64,000 nt of DNA, from assembly GCF_004343775.1 (NCBI RefSeq), contig NZ_PTXL01000001.1, forward strand, positions 558,001 through 622,000, written 5' to 3'. Positions 45,711 to 54,844 of the stretch are shown here, one piece after another. The notes beneath the pieces were generated by a model that did no database searches, was not told where the DNA came from, and worked only from the letters and a program-made list of their open reading frames with translations. Both the position numbers and the translations under genes were made by a program. This stretch comes from Burkholderia sp. SRS-46. GTDB lineage: Bacteria > Pseudomonadota > Gammaproteobacteria > Burkholderiales > Burkholderiaceae. Position 1 is the stretch's first letter; every line of letters begins with the position of its first letter.

Positions 45711-46227
45711 GCTGACTCAACGGTCATGGCCTGTCGGGGTATCGGGGAGGCGTGCGAATCAAGAGGCTCCAGGAAGCAGCGTGATAACTCAGGCGGATTC
45801 CTGGAGTACTTTAACTGCTTCGTCGCATGGCGCAGTTTTCTCGAAATGCTTTCCCCGCGATCTTTGATTGCAGCCGTACTTCGTCGGGGCTTCCAGTAAT
45901 TTGGATGAGTTGACAACCCAACTGGAAGTGCTCTTGTGGAAAGCGGTCGATCGATTGCGATGATATGCGTGTCAGCAGGTGATATGGGGCCGGGATTGAG
46001 CGATGACAGGCCGTGACGGGGGCGATCCTGGCATGCAATGCGGATGCGCAGGACGCCGAGATCGCCGTTCGGATGGGAGTGGTTAGCTGAGCGATGCCGC
46101 GCCTTCGCCGTCAACCCTCGCGAGCTGGCTCGCGGAGAGAGGGCGATCTCGATCGGAACCTTGACCGTCCCTTTCATGTTATCTTCGCGCCACATTCTGA
46201 CCAGGCGGTCGTTGCGACGGAGCAGTT
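45711..46227. other. Unassigned stretch between aminotransferase and TetR genes
   Basis: About 500 bases without a recognisable gene, RNA or IS terminus. ORFs here lack ribosome-binding sites and family features and overlap each other. Confidence 0.4.
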
Positions 46228-46845
46228 ATGGCGAGCATTCAAGGTATAGCAAAGCGAGAGCAACTCAAGGCGAAGATTATTCAAGGTGCGATAGACGCCT
46301 TGGCAGAATCGGGCCCGGTAGCAGTAACGACCAGAAAGATCGCGGCGAAAGCCGGTGTGAATCTCGCTACCCTGCACTACTACTTTGAGAGTAAGGATAC
46401 CCTATTGATTGGCGCGCTTGAGGCAATCGTCGCGCAAATGAGTCAGGCGTTCAAAATGGGTCTGACCGAGCAGCTGGATTTTGCGGGATGCATTGAGAGT
46501 GTCATTCGGAATTCGTGGAATTTGATCAAGGAGACGCGCAATATTCAAATTCTGCAATATGAACTGACTCTGTATACCTTGCGAAATGAGGAGGCCAAGT
46601 CACTCGCGAAGCTACAGTATGACTCATACTGCAAGCTATATGAGGATTCGTTCCGGCAGTGTCTGCGCGATGTGAAAGTCGCTCTGACAATCGATCTTGC
46701 TGAGTTGGCGCGCTTTGTAGTCGCTGGTATGGACGGTTTGATTCTTCAATATCTGTCCGATCCGGACGACGAGCGTGCAAATCGAGGACTTCAAAATTTG
46801 ATCACGGCAACTCTCGCACTGATTGCTGCGCGGGTTCAAACTTGA
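46228..46845 (+). CDS. TetR family transcriptional regulator (low GC)
   Basis: A 205-residue regulator. The helix-turn-helix runs QLKAKIIQGAIDALAESG to VTTRKIAAKAGVNLATLHYYFESK. The ligand domain is less conserved. Codon choice is clearly more AT-rich than in the surrounding replicon, supporting recent transfer. It lies downstream of the aminotransferase gene and may act on the 20-bp dyad upstream of that gene. Its own promoter was not identified. Confidence 0.88.
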   Translation: MASIQGIAKREQLKAKIIQGAIDALAESGPVAVTTRKIAAKAGVNLATLHYYFESKDTLLIGALEAIVAQMSQAFKMGLTEQLDFAGCIESVIRNSWNLIKETRNIQILQYELTLYTLRNEEAKSLAKLQYDSYCKLYEDSFRQCLRDVKVALTIDLAELARFVVAGMDGLILQYLSDPDDERANRGLQNLITATLALIAARVQT

Positions 46846-47396
46846 CGTGCAACACCTGCCGGGAGGCAATCTGCCGCAATGAGAATCTGTCAAGGGGATG
46901 AACCAAGATAGGCCGTCTTGAGGCAGCCCTTCGTCAGGTCGGCATGGTGATGGCCACCGCGCGCCGTCACCAGCGCGAGATGGTTTTCCAGCAAGATTGC
47001 AGGTGCTTACGACCGGGGATTTGCCACACGAAGTGGGCCGTCTCTGTAGTGTAGGTTGCGCTGGACACGCTGTTAGACGCCGCAGCATGTGCGTGCGACC
47101 CACGTCCTCGCGCGTGATGACGATCCAACGGCTGTCAGAGGCCGTCTGCGTCCCACGCTGATCGCGATGACGTTGATCTGTATGGCGCCGAGGCGGATAG
47201 CGCTCCTTCACCATAAAAAATAGGCATCCTAAAAATCGGAATGCTTATGCGGAGAATTTAAGCAGATCTTGGCCCCCTGGCGACCCTACGACGCGGACGG
47301 CTTCGCCAAGGCAAAACGCTGTCGTCCATTCACGACACGGCGCTCGCACGACAGCGATGAGCTGGCGTACCGAACTGAACCGGAGGAACACACCCT
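46846..47396. other. Unassigned stretch before the M20 amidohydrolase gene
   Basis: About 550 bases. Weak short ORFs occur on both strands, the longest on the minus strand (up to 47214), but none has family features. It may be decayed IS or gene sequence. No terminator or RNA element was recognised. Confidence 0.4.
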
Positions 47397-48662
47397 ATGA
47401 ACACTTCGACCCAAGCCACCCACCTGCCTCCCATTTCCATCAACGGCGAGCGGCTATGGCGGTCGCTCATGGAACTGGCGCGCATCGGCGTCACGCCAAA
47501 GGGCGGCAACTGCCGTTTGGCCCTGACCGCGCTAGATGGCCAGGGGAGGGACCTCGTCGTCGGCTGGATGAAGGACGCGGGCCTGGACATCCACGTCGAC
47601 CAGGTCGGCAATATCTTTGGTCGGCGCCCCGGCCGTGATGCCGCGCGCGCAGCCGTCATCACCGGCAGCCATATCGATACGCAGGCTACCGGCGGCAAGT
47701 TCGACGGCTGCTACGGCGTCATGGCAGGTCTCGAAGTGATGCGCACGCTCAACGAACATGACGTGCAGACCGAGGCGCCGCTGGAGCTGGCAATATGGAC
47801 CAACGAGGAAGGCGCGCGCTTCCTGCCGGTGATGATGGGCTCGGGCGTCTTTACTGGGCGCTTCACGCTGGAAGCCGCGCTGGATGCGCGTGACACCGCC
47901 GGCCTGACCGTGCGTGACGAACTCAAGGCGATCGGCTACGCCGGCGCCGAGCCGGTGGGCGGTCGGGCGGTCGACGCCTACTTTGAAGCGCACATCGAGC
48001 AGGGGCCGGTGCTGGAATTCGAGAACCGGGTGGTGGGCGCCGTGACCGGCTCGCTCGGTGTCCGCTGGTATGACGTGACGGTGACGGGCATGGAAATGCA
48101 CGCTGGCCCGACGCCGATGCCGGTGCGTAAGGACGCGCTGCAGGCTGCCTCCGAGCTGGTGCTGAGCGTGATCGGGATCGCGAACGCGAATCAGCCGCAC
48201 GGCCGCGGCACGGTGGGGGTCCTCAACGTGCATTCTGCGTCGCGCAACGTGGTGCCGGGCCGAGTCGATTTCACCGTGGATTTGCGCCATATCGACGCGT
48301 CAACGCTGGACGCAATGGATTGCCGCATGCGCGAGGCCTGCGAGGACGTTGCGGCACGTTTGGGCGTGCAGGTAGAACTGCGACTCGCTCAGTACAACAA
48401 GCCTACGCCCTTCGATCCGGCGCTGGTCGAGATGATCCGCCAAGGCGCCGCGCGGCGCGAGCTGCCAGTCATGGATATCGTGACTGGCGCAGGCCACGAC
48501 GCGGTGCACATGGCGATGGCCTACCCGAGCGCGATGGTATTCGTTCCTTGCAAGGACGGCGTCAGCCACAACGAGACGGAAGACGCTCAACCCGAGCATC
48601 TTGAGGCCGGCTGCAACGTGCTGCTCGATGCGATGCTCGCGCGCGCAGGCGCGGCGCGCTGA
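47397..48662 (+). CDS. M20-family Zn amidohydrolase (N-carbamoyl-amino-acid/allantoate type)
   Basis: A 421-residue metallohydrolase that removes a carbamoyl or ureido group from an amino-acid-like substrate. Metal-site motifs are GSHIDTQATGGKFDGCYG, TNEEGARFLPVMMGS and FEAHIEQGPVLE. A second copy with the same motifs begins at 62934, so the island brings a paralogue of a core gene. It is 30 bases upstream of the aldehyde dehydrogenase gene. Members act as beta-ureidopropionase, N-carbamoyl-L-amino-acid hydrolase or allantoate amidohydrolase; which one is not decidable here. Confidence 0.87.
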   Translation: MNTSTQATHLPPISINGERLWRSLMELARIGVTPKGGNCRLALTALDGQGRDLVVGWMKDAGLDIHVDQVGNIFGRRPGRDAARAAVITGSHIDTQATGGKFDGCYGVMAGLEVMRTLNEHDVQTEAPLELAIWTNEEGARFLPVMMGSGVFTGRFTLEAALDARDTAGLTVRDELKAIGYAGAEPVGGRAVDAYFEAHIEQGPVLEFENRVVGAVTGSLGVRWYDVTVTGMEMHAGPTPMPVRKDALQAASELVLSVIGIANANQPHGRGTVGVLNVHSASRNVVPGRVDFTVDLRHIDASTLDAMDCRMREACEDVAARLGVQVELRLAQYNKPTPFDPALVEMIRQGAARRELPVMDIVTGAGHDAVHMAMAYPSAMVFVPCKDGVSHNETEDAQPEHLEAGCNVLLDAMLARAGAAR

Positions 48663-48692
48663 TCCCCGTCACTGACATAACCCCACACCAAC

Positions 48693-50192
48693 ATGCCCCT
48701 GCACAACCTTGACTACTGGCGCACCCGTGCCGCCGCGCTGCGCTTCGACGGCCTCGCCTTCATTGACGGGCGCTATGCCGCAGCGGCCGATGGCGCCACT
48801 TTTCCGAGCATCAGCCCCATCGACGGCCGCAAGCTGGCTGATGTCGCCGCCTGCGGCGTGGCCGACGTCGACCGCGCGGTGGCCGCTGCACGCCGCGCCT
48901 TCGACAGTGGTGTCTGGTCCCGCCTGACGCCGCGTGAACGCAAGCAGCGTCTGCTGCGACTAGCCGTGTTGATCGAGCAGCACGCCGAGGAACTCGCGCT
49001 CATTGAGGCCCTGGACATGGGCAAGCCGGTGCGCGATGCCCTGCTGTTCGATGTGCCAGAAACCGCGCGCTGCTATGCGTGGTACGGCGAGGCGCTGGAC
49101 AAGCACTACGACGAGATCGCGCCCACCGGCGAAGGCGTGCTCGCGACGGTTACGCGCGAGCCGCTGGGCGTGGTGGCGGCCGTCGTTCCCTGGAATTTCC
49201 CGCTGATGATGGCTGCGTGGAAAGTCGCGCCGGCGCTCGCGGTGGGTAACAGCGTGGTGCTCAAGCCGGCCGAACAGTCTTCGCTCAGCGCGTTGCGACT
49301 CGCCGCGCTGGTGCACGAGGCTGGCATCCCACCCGGGGTGTTCAATGTGGTGCCTGGCCTCGGTGCGGTTACCGGCCAAGCGCTCGGCCTGCACCCAGAG
49401 GTGGACTGCATCGCCTTCACTGGCTCCACTGCGACCGGCAAGCGCTTCATGCGCTATTCGGCAGACTCCAACCTCAAGCGCGTCTGGCTCGAATGCGGCG
49501 GCAAGTCGCCGCACATCGTGTTCGACGACTGTCCCGACCTGGACCGGGCCGCGCTCGTCGCCGCCCAGGCGATCTTCGTCAACCAGGGCGAAGTCTGCAT
49601 CGCCGGCTCGCGCCTGTATTTGCAAGAGGGCATCTATGACGCCTTCATGGACAAGCTCGTTGTCCACGCGCGCGCGATGGCGCCCGGCGATCCGCTCGAC
49701 CCCGATGCACCGATCGGCGCTATCGTCGACGAGCGCCAGATGGAGTCGGTACTCCAGCGCATCGACGCGGGGCTGCGGGAGGGCGCCACACTACGCACCG
49801 GCGGCCGGCGCGTGCGCGGCGAGACCGGCGGGTACTACATCGAGCCCACAGTGTTTGACTGCCCTTCGCAGGACCTGTCCATTGTGCGCGAAGAGGTCTT
49901 CGGGCCGGTCCTCGCAGTCCAGCGCTTTTCCAACGAGGATGAAGCGATCAGGCTCGCCAACGACTCGATCTATGGGCTCGGCGCGGGACTGTGGACGCGT
50001 AGCGTAGGGCGCGCGCACCGCCTCGCGGGCAGGCTGCGCGCAGGGCTAGTCTGGGTGAACTGCTATGCGGACGGTGACATCACCGTGCCCTTCGGCGGCG
50101 TCAAGCAGTCGGGCTTCGGTCGCGACAAGTCACTGCATGCGCTCGACAAGTACAGCGATCTGAAGACGACCTGGATCGACCTGCGTGACTGA
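48693..50192 (+). CDS. Aldehyde dehydrogenase, PuuC-like
   Basis: A 499-residue NAD(P)-dependent aldehyde dehydrogenase. The catalytic Cys is C302 in NQGEVCIAGSRL and the general base is E267 in LECGGKSP. VPWNFPLMMAAWKVAPALA and VKQSGFGRDKS are standard. The N-terminal DYWRTRAAAL pattern resembles gamma-glutamyl-gamma-aminobutyraldehyde dehydrogenase (PuuC). It could take the aldehyde made by the aminotransferase at 44310. It is probably in an operon with the M20 amidohydrolase. Confidence 0.88.
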   Translation: MPLHNLDYWRTRAAALRFDGLAFIDGRYAAAADGATFPSISPIDGRKLADVAACGVADVDRAVAAARRAFDSGVWSRLTPRERKQRLLRLAVLIEQHAEELALIEALDMGKPVRDALLFDVPETARCYAWYGEALDKHYDEIAPTGEGVLATVTREPLGVVAAVVPWNFPLMMAAWKVAPALAVGNSVVLKPAEQSSLSALRLAALVHEAGIPPGVFNVVPGLGAVTGQALGLHPEVDCIAFTGSTATGKRFMRYSADSNLKRVWLECGGKSPHIVFDDCPDLDRAALVAAQAIFVNQGEVCIAGSRLYLQEGIYDAFMDKLVVHARAMAPGDPLDPDAPIGAIVDERQMESVLQRIDAGLREGATLRTGGRRVRGETGGYYIEPTVFDCPSQDLSIVREEVFGPVLAVQRFSNEDEAIRLANDSIYGLGAGLWTRSVGRAHRLAGRLRAGLVWVNCYADGDITVPFGGVKQSGFGRDKSLHALDKYSDLKTTWIDLRD

Positions 50193-50460
50193 GATGCTCG
50201 TCGCAAGCATGCGCCGCACCGCAACCAGGTTCGCCTTGCTCCGTCGTGACTGGATCGTGATCAAGCTCCCGGTGCGAATGAATTTGCGCCGTTGTCGACC
50301 CTATGAAGGTTGTCACGACTTCGCCAACACGCCGTGGACGGGGCCTGGCGGCGCTGGAGCGAAGCTGCTCCGCGCCGGCGGTGGTCCATTGCGGCCGATC
50401 CGGCCTTTGTCATCCGGAGCCGTGCAGTGGGCCTTGATGGGCACTGGGCCCGTTGCGGTG

Positions 50461-50655
50461 CGGCGCTGCATTCGACGGCGATACATTCTGGCGGGTCGTG
50501 AAATCGACAAGACCGTACCGACCGGACTCGACGTGCACTGCATCGTCGACAACTACGGCAGTCACAAGCATCCGAAGGTCAAGGCGTGGCTTGCGCCAAG
50601 CCCTCGCCGGCACGTGCATTTCATTCCCGCCTACAGTTCATGGCTTAACCACGTC
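50461..50655 (+). pseudogene. IS630-family transposase fragment
   Basis: The plus-strand frame reads REIDKTVPTGLDVHCIVDNY, then GSHKHPKVKAWLAPSPRRHV and HFIPAYSSWLNHV. This is the central and C-terminal DDE region of IS630/Tc1-type transposases (D of VDNYG and the SSWLN motif). Both ends are missing. The preceding 270 bases (50193-50460) may be decayed sequence of the same element but show no clear match. Confidence 0.72.
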
Positions 50656-51626
50656 ACCATATCGGGCCGATGGAACCTGTGCACGATGCCCGCTTGCGGC
50701 GTCGCGACGATTTCATTGAGGAGTTCGACGGCGGCCAGTCCGAACCGCCTCGGCTCGAGGTCCATCGCCAGAATCTGCGCGCTGCCCAGTTCGCCGACCG
50801 GATCACCGGCCAGCGAAGCGAGATGAAAGCCCGGCTCGTCCCGATTCGCGATTCGTTGCCCCATTTGCTGCAGCATCGGGAGCGCGCGTGCGGCGACGCC
50901 TTGCGGACCGACCACCAGTGAATCGACGTGGTTTTCCTGTACCAAATGCGCGATGGCCTGAAACAGGTCGTTGTCGTCGTGATCCGTCGCCAGCGTCGCC
51001 GTATGCGGCGCAATGCCTTGGCGAGCGCACCAGGCCTCGAACGCACGATGCGCGTCCATTGCCCAGCCGGGCCCGTGGATCAGGTTCATCCCGATGAATC
51101 CGGGACGTCTTGCCTCGCCGGCGCGAAGTTTGTCGAGCACGCAACCGACGATTTCCCGATAGTCGATTTCGATGATCGCGATCGGAAGGTCGGGGCTGAG
51201 CGAGCGGGAACTGCGTCCGGCGAAGACGATCGGCAGCGATGCATCCAGCATGCGCTGGACGACCGGGTCGTCATCCATCGCGTCGATGACCACCGCACCG
51301 TCGACGTGAAATTGCTTGGCCTCGCTAGCGTGCAGCGTCAGGTCGCTTCCCGCGGCCGCCGTGCCGGCCACCGCGCCGAATGCGAAATGCATGTAGAACG
51401 ACAGCGCGCGCGCATAGGCCGGAATGTACAGGCCCAACGCGCCCATGTTGCGGCGGCGCAGCGAGCGGGCAGCCTTGTTTGACACATAGCCCATCGACTG
51501 AGCCGCGTCGGTCACGCGTTTGCGCGTCTCTTCCGACACGCGACCGGAACCGATCAGCGCGTCCGACACGGTCGTTTTCGACAAACCGAGCGCGCGTGCC
51601 AGGTCGAGGATGGTGGTTGCTGACAT
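50631..51626 (-). CDS. LacI family transcriptional regulator
   Basis: A 331-residue repressor. The N-terminal helix-turn-helix TTILDLARALGLSKTTVSDALIG and hinge VSNKAARSLRRR are typical LacI. The periplasmic-binding-protein-like core follows (VDGAVVIDAMDDD, HVDSLVVGPQGVAA). It is divergent from the small membrane protein/symporter/amidase operon, with a perfect palindrome between them, so it very likely represses that operon. The last residues overlap IS630-derived sequence on the other strand, so the C-terminus may be slightly altered. Confidence 0.9.
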   Translation of the reverse strand: MSATTILDLARALGLSKTTVSDALIGSGRVSEETRKRVTDAAQSMGYVSNKAARSLRRRNMGALGLYIPAYARALSFYMHFAFGAVAGTAAAGSDLTLHASEAKQFHVDGAVVIDAMDDDPVVQRMLDASLPIVFAGRSSRSLSPDLPIAIIEIDYREIVGCVLDKLRAGEARRPGFIGMNLIHGPGWAMDAHRAFEAWCARQGIAPHTATLATDHDDNDLFQAIAHLVQENHVDSLVVGPQGVAARALPMLQQMGQRIANRDEPGFHLASLAGDPVGELGSAQILAMDLEPRRFGLAAVELLNEIVATPQAGIVHRFHRPDMVTWLSHEL

Positions 51627-51670
51627 GGAAAACCCTATCTGAATTTCAAGGGAAAACGACGCCCGACAGC

Positions 51671-51699
51671 TTGACATGCAATATCGGCGATCGCATGCT
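51671..51699 (+). promoter_or_regulatory. Candidate promoter of the symporter operon
   Basis: A consensus -35 TTGACA (51671-51676) and a weak -10 CATGCT (51694-51699) with 17-base spacing lie upstream of the small membrane protein gene and directly before the palindromic operator. Confidence 0.5.
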
Positions 51700-51705
51700 T
51701 CTCAC

Positions 51706-51727
51706 CATGCCGGAACGTTCCGGCATG
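51706..51727 (+). promoter_or_regulatory. LacI-type operator, perfect 22-bp palindrome
   Basis: The sequence is CATGCCGGAAC followed by its exact reverse complement. It lies 7 bases after the -10 of the candidate promoter, between the divergent LacI gene and the operon at 51782. The position at the transcription start fits repression by the adjacent LacI protein. Confidence 0.7.
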
Positions 51728-51781
51728 CATGCAGCAGAAATTTTACCCTGAAGTTCTCACTTAAAAGACCTCGGAGTCCCC

Positions 51782-52006
51782 ATGAATCCATCCGCGCAGC
51801 GCTCGCCCGACAAGTGGCCGAGATCGCTCACTGCCATTCTTTTGGGTATTGATTTCATCCTGAGCTTGACGCCGCAACTGCATTGGGCAGCTGGCAACGG
51901 CACGCCGTCGGCCTCGATCGGTTACTTCCTCGGCACGTGCGTCTTCATTACGTTGACCCTGGGCGTGATGGTGGCCGTCGATCCGGACAAGGGAGACGGC
52001 AAATGA
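51782..52006 (+). CDS. Small two-helix membrane protein, symporter companion
   Basis: A 74-residue protein with two predicted membrane segments (about residues 17-35 and 48-66). Its stop overlaps the symporter start (ATGA at 52003), so the two are translationally coupled. Small membrane proteins of this kind precede some sodium:solute symporter genes and may aid assembly or transport. No named family could be assigned with confidence. Confidence 0.75.
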   Translation: MNPSAQRSPDKWPRSLTAILLGIDFILSLTPQLHWAAGNGTPSASIGYFLGTCVFITLTLGVMVAVDPDKGDGK

Positions 52007-53535
52007 ATGCGCTGATCGGTTGTGGCGGCGTCGCCGTCTTCTTTCTGGTCGTGATCGGCATCCTCGAATTGACGAAGAAACGGAGTTCGAGCTTCAGTGA
52101 ATACGCGACGGCCGGGCGATCGTTTGGGCCGTGGTTCAGCGCGATGGCATTCCTGAACACGTGGTTGCCGGGAACCATGTTCATTTCGTTCGCGGGGTTC
52201 GCCGCGGCGGCGGGTGTGATCAGCTTCTATTCGGTGATCTATGCGCTGCTCGCCGTTGTGCTGATGTTCTTTCTGGCTCGGCCGGTCTACGAATGGGGCA
52301 AGCGGCACGATCTTCGTACCCAGGCGGATCTGCTCGGGCTGCGTTACAACTCGCGCGCAGTCCGCGTCATCGCGGCGCTCATTGGGATCGGCGCGTCGTT
52401 TCCGTGGGTCATTCTCGGGATGCAGTCGCTTGCGCTGGTCTTCAAATACCTGTCGTTTGGTCAACTCAGCGGAACCACCGCAGTGCTGGTCGGTATCGTC
52501 GTGATCGGACTGCGTCAGATCTGGACGGCCCGCTTCGGGATGCGAGGCGTGATCATCAGCGACATGGTGCAGGGTATCGTCGCCTACGTGGTTGGCACCG
52601 TCATTATTCTCGGGCTTCTCACGTGGCTGTTCACCAACGGCCATGGCTTCGACAAGCTGCCGGCCAGCCGCTATTCGCTGCCCGGTCCCGGCAGCGCACT
52701 GGGCCCGCTTTATGTGATGTCGCTCACGCTGACCGGCGTGCTGGGCGGCTGGTGCTGGCCGGACATCTTCGTTCGCCTCTTCACGTCGAACGGAACTGCG
52801 ACGATCAAGCGTTCGGCCGTGATGGCGGCCCCGGTGCTGTTGATCTTCAATTTCGCGCTGATGCTGCTGGGGGTCGTCGCGGCATCCGTGCCGGGTGTTG
52901 ACAAGGCGCCGGACAATGTCTGGTTCATCACCGCGGGTATCGGTGGTGTCGGGCTGCTGACGCTCGCGGGCATCTGCGTGGTCGCGGCGACGATGGGCAA
53001 CATCGGCGCGAACCTGCAGGCACTCGGTACGCAGACCGTAAACGACATCGTCGGCGCGGCGATGGACGTGCGGGTCAGCGATGCACGCATCGGGCGTATC
53101 GCGGTGGCCGTGTTGACGATATTGGCGATGGTCGGCGCGTTCGCAACGATCGGTGTCACATCCGGTCTGATCACTTTGGCCTTCATCTCATATCAGGCGA
53201 TTTCCCAGCTCGCTCCAACGCTGCTGCTCGGCATCTTCTGGAAACGCGGCACCGCAGCGGCGGCCGTTGCCGGGATGGTGAGTGGTATCGCGAGCGCCAC
53301 GGTCCTGCAGGTGCTCTATCCGATCTCGATTCCGTGGTTCGGCGGAGCGACTGCCGGCGTGGTCGGACTACTGATCAATACGGCCGCATATATCGTCGTG
53401 ACGTACGCGTCGCCGATGAAAGCCGCCGAGCGACAGCGCGTGGAACGGCTATTCAGCCGCCAGGCCGCGCAGGAAGCAGGGGATTTCGTCGGTCAGCCGA
53501 ACGAGATCGTCGCAACGGTGTCACGTAGTCATTAA
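52003..53535 (+). CDS. Sodium:solute symporter family transporter
   Basis: A 510-residue transporter of the SSS family with about 13 membrane helices. Landmarks include FSEYATAGRSFGPWFSAMAF, TWLPGTMFISFAG and GVLGGWCWPDIFVRLFT. It overlaps the small membrane protein gene by 4 bases and precedes an AguB-like amidase, so its substrate may be a carbamoyl or polyamine compound; that is inference from context. Confidence 0.9.
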   Translation: MNALIGCGGVAVFFLVVIGILELTKKRSSSFSEYATAGRSFGPWFSAMAFLNTWLPGTMFISFAGFAAAAGVISFYSVIYALLAVVLMFFLARPVYEWGKRHDLRTQADLLGLRYNSRAVRVIAALIGIGASFPWVILGMQSLALVFKYLSFGQLSGTTAVLVGIVVIGLRQIWTARFGMRGVIISDMVQGIVAYVVGTVIILGLLTWLFTNGHGFDKLPASRYSLPGPGSALGPLYVMSLTLTGVLGGWCWPDIFVRLFTSNGTATIKRSAVMAAPVLLIFNFALMLLGVVAASVPGVDKAPDNVWFITAGIGGVGLLTLAGICVVAATMGNIGANLQALGTQTVNDIVGAAMDVRVSDARIGRIAVAVLTILAMVGAFATIGVTSGLITLAFISYQAISQLAPTLLLGIFWKRGTAAAAVAGMVSGIASATVLQVLYPISIPWFGGATAGVVGLLINTAAYIVVTYASPMKAAERQRVERLFSRQAAQEAGDFVGQPNEIVATVSRSH

Positions 53536-53557
53536 CTGAAAAGAAAAGGAAAGACTC

Positions 53558-54475
53558 ATGGAACGCTCCCTTTCAACCAGCCACCGAAAAGTCTCCGTCG
53601 CGGCTACCCAGTTCGCATGCACCTGGGACTTGGAAAGGAATCTCGAGGCGGCCGAACGCGTCGTGCGCGCGGCCGCAGAATCCGGTGCGCAAATCATCGT
53701 GCTGCAGGAGTTATTCGAAACGCCATATTTTTGTCAAACAATTAATCAGGACTACTTTTCGCTTGCGGTGACAACAGAAGAGAACCCGGCAATCGCGCTG
53801 TGCCGCAAGCTGGCGGAGGAGCTCGATGTCGTGATTCCGGTCAGCTACTTCGAACGCTGTCACCAGAAGTATTTCAACAGCATGACGATCATCGATGCCG
53901 GCGGCGAGCTGCTCGGCACGTACCGGAAAACGCACATTCCCGATGGGCCGGGTTACTACGAGAAGTTCTATTTCAACCCTGGCGACACCGGCTTCAGGGC
54001 TTGGGCGACCCGCTATGCGACGGTGGGTGTCGGCATTTGCTGGGATCAGTGGTTTCCCGAGTCCGCGCGGTCGATGGCGCTGCAAGGTGCGGAGATCCTG
54101 CTGTTTCCGACCGCAATCGGCTCGAGTCCGATCGATTCGGCGGCCTCTTCCGATATCGAGTCGGGCGATTTGCAGAACACCGAATTGCGGCATCGCCACT
54201 GGCGAAACGTGCAGTGCGGGCATGCAGCGGCCAACATGATGCCGCTGGTGGCGTCGAACCGAATCGGTGTCGAACGGCGGGGTACGAGCCGCATCGAGTT
54301 CTTCGGGCAGTCCTTCATCGCCAATCAGCGTGGTGAAGTCGTGCAGGAGTTGAGCGCCGATCGCGAAGGTTTCGCGGTGCAGGAATTCGATTTGGAAGCG
54401 CAGCGGATGCAGCGGGCGTCGTGGGGGTTGTTTCGGGATCGTCGGCCGGGGAAATACGACGAGCTGAATGCCTGA
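53558..54475 (+). CDS. aguB: Carbon-nitrogen hydrolase, N-carbamoylputrescine amidase-like
   Basis: A 305-residue nitrilase-superfamily amidase. The catalytic triad is E51 (VLQELFETPYFCQ), K124 (YRKTHIPDGPGY) and C161 (GICWDQWFPE). The segments FETPYFCQ, HIPDGPGYYEKFYFNPGDTG and GICWDQWFPE match N-carbamoylputrescine amidase, the enzyme that makes putrescine, CO2 and ammonia. No agmatine deiminase (AguA) gene is visible in the window. It follows the symporter by 22 bases and is in the LacI-controlled operon. Confidence 0.85.
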   Translation: MERSLSTSHRKVSVAATQFACTWDLERNLEAAERVVRAAAESGAQIIVLQELFETPYFCQTINQDYFSLAVTTEENPAIALCRKLAEELDVVIPVSYFERCHQKYFNSMTIIDAGGELLGTYRKTHIPDGPGYYEKFYFNPGDTGFRAWATRYATVGVGICWDQWFPESARSMALQGAEILLFPTAIGSSPIDSAASSDIESGDLQNTELRHRHWRNVQCGHAAANMMPLVASNRIGVERRGTSRIEFFGQSFIANQRGEVVQELSADREGFAVQEFDLEAQRMQRASWGLFRDRRPGKYDELNA

Positions 54476-54844
54476 CGAAACGGATCGTGTCATGGTTTCG
54501 GCTCAGGAGCATCTGAGTCGAGCATATGGTGCGATAGGTCCGATGTGTTGAGAAGTTTTTCTTGCCTTCAATAGGCAAGATGGTACTGCTCGGCCCGGTG
54601 GTCGAGCAGCCGCTCTGATAGGGACTCAGTCAAACAAATTATGTAGTCATACTAAATGATTGTGGGAAGTGGCGATTCATCTGGAGATCGATCGTCGTCG
54701 GCATCTGGTATCACATGCCTCACTGGCATGACCGGAATCCGAGCTTAATGAATTGGCCGTTGGAAAGCACCCCGGCGACTGCTTGATTGCACGAAAAATC
54801 GGAGCAGAGCGTGCGGCGTCTCGGGATACAACCTGGAGAAGTTC
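54476..54844. other. Intergenic region before the island porin
   Basis: No gene was recognised. It contains an 8-bp inverted repeat, TCTTGCCT-TCAAT-AGGCAAGA (54560-54580), preceded rather than followed by T residues, so it is not a standard terminator for the + strand. Confidence 0.4.

Noticed and set aside
46636-47214. 192-codon minus-strand ORF downstream of the TetR gene
   Set aside because: It overlaps the TetR gene antisense, has no recognised motif and no ribosome-binding site; treated as unassigned sequence.
54560-54580. 8-bp inverted repeat considered as a terminator after the AguB-like gene
   Set aside because: The T run precedes the hairpin on the + strand, and on the minus strand the hairpin is followed by A residues, so it fits neither direction.
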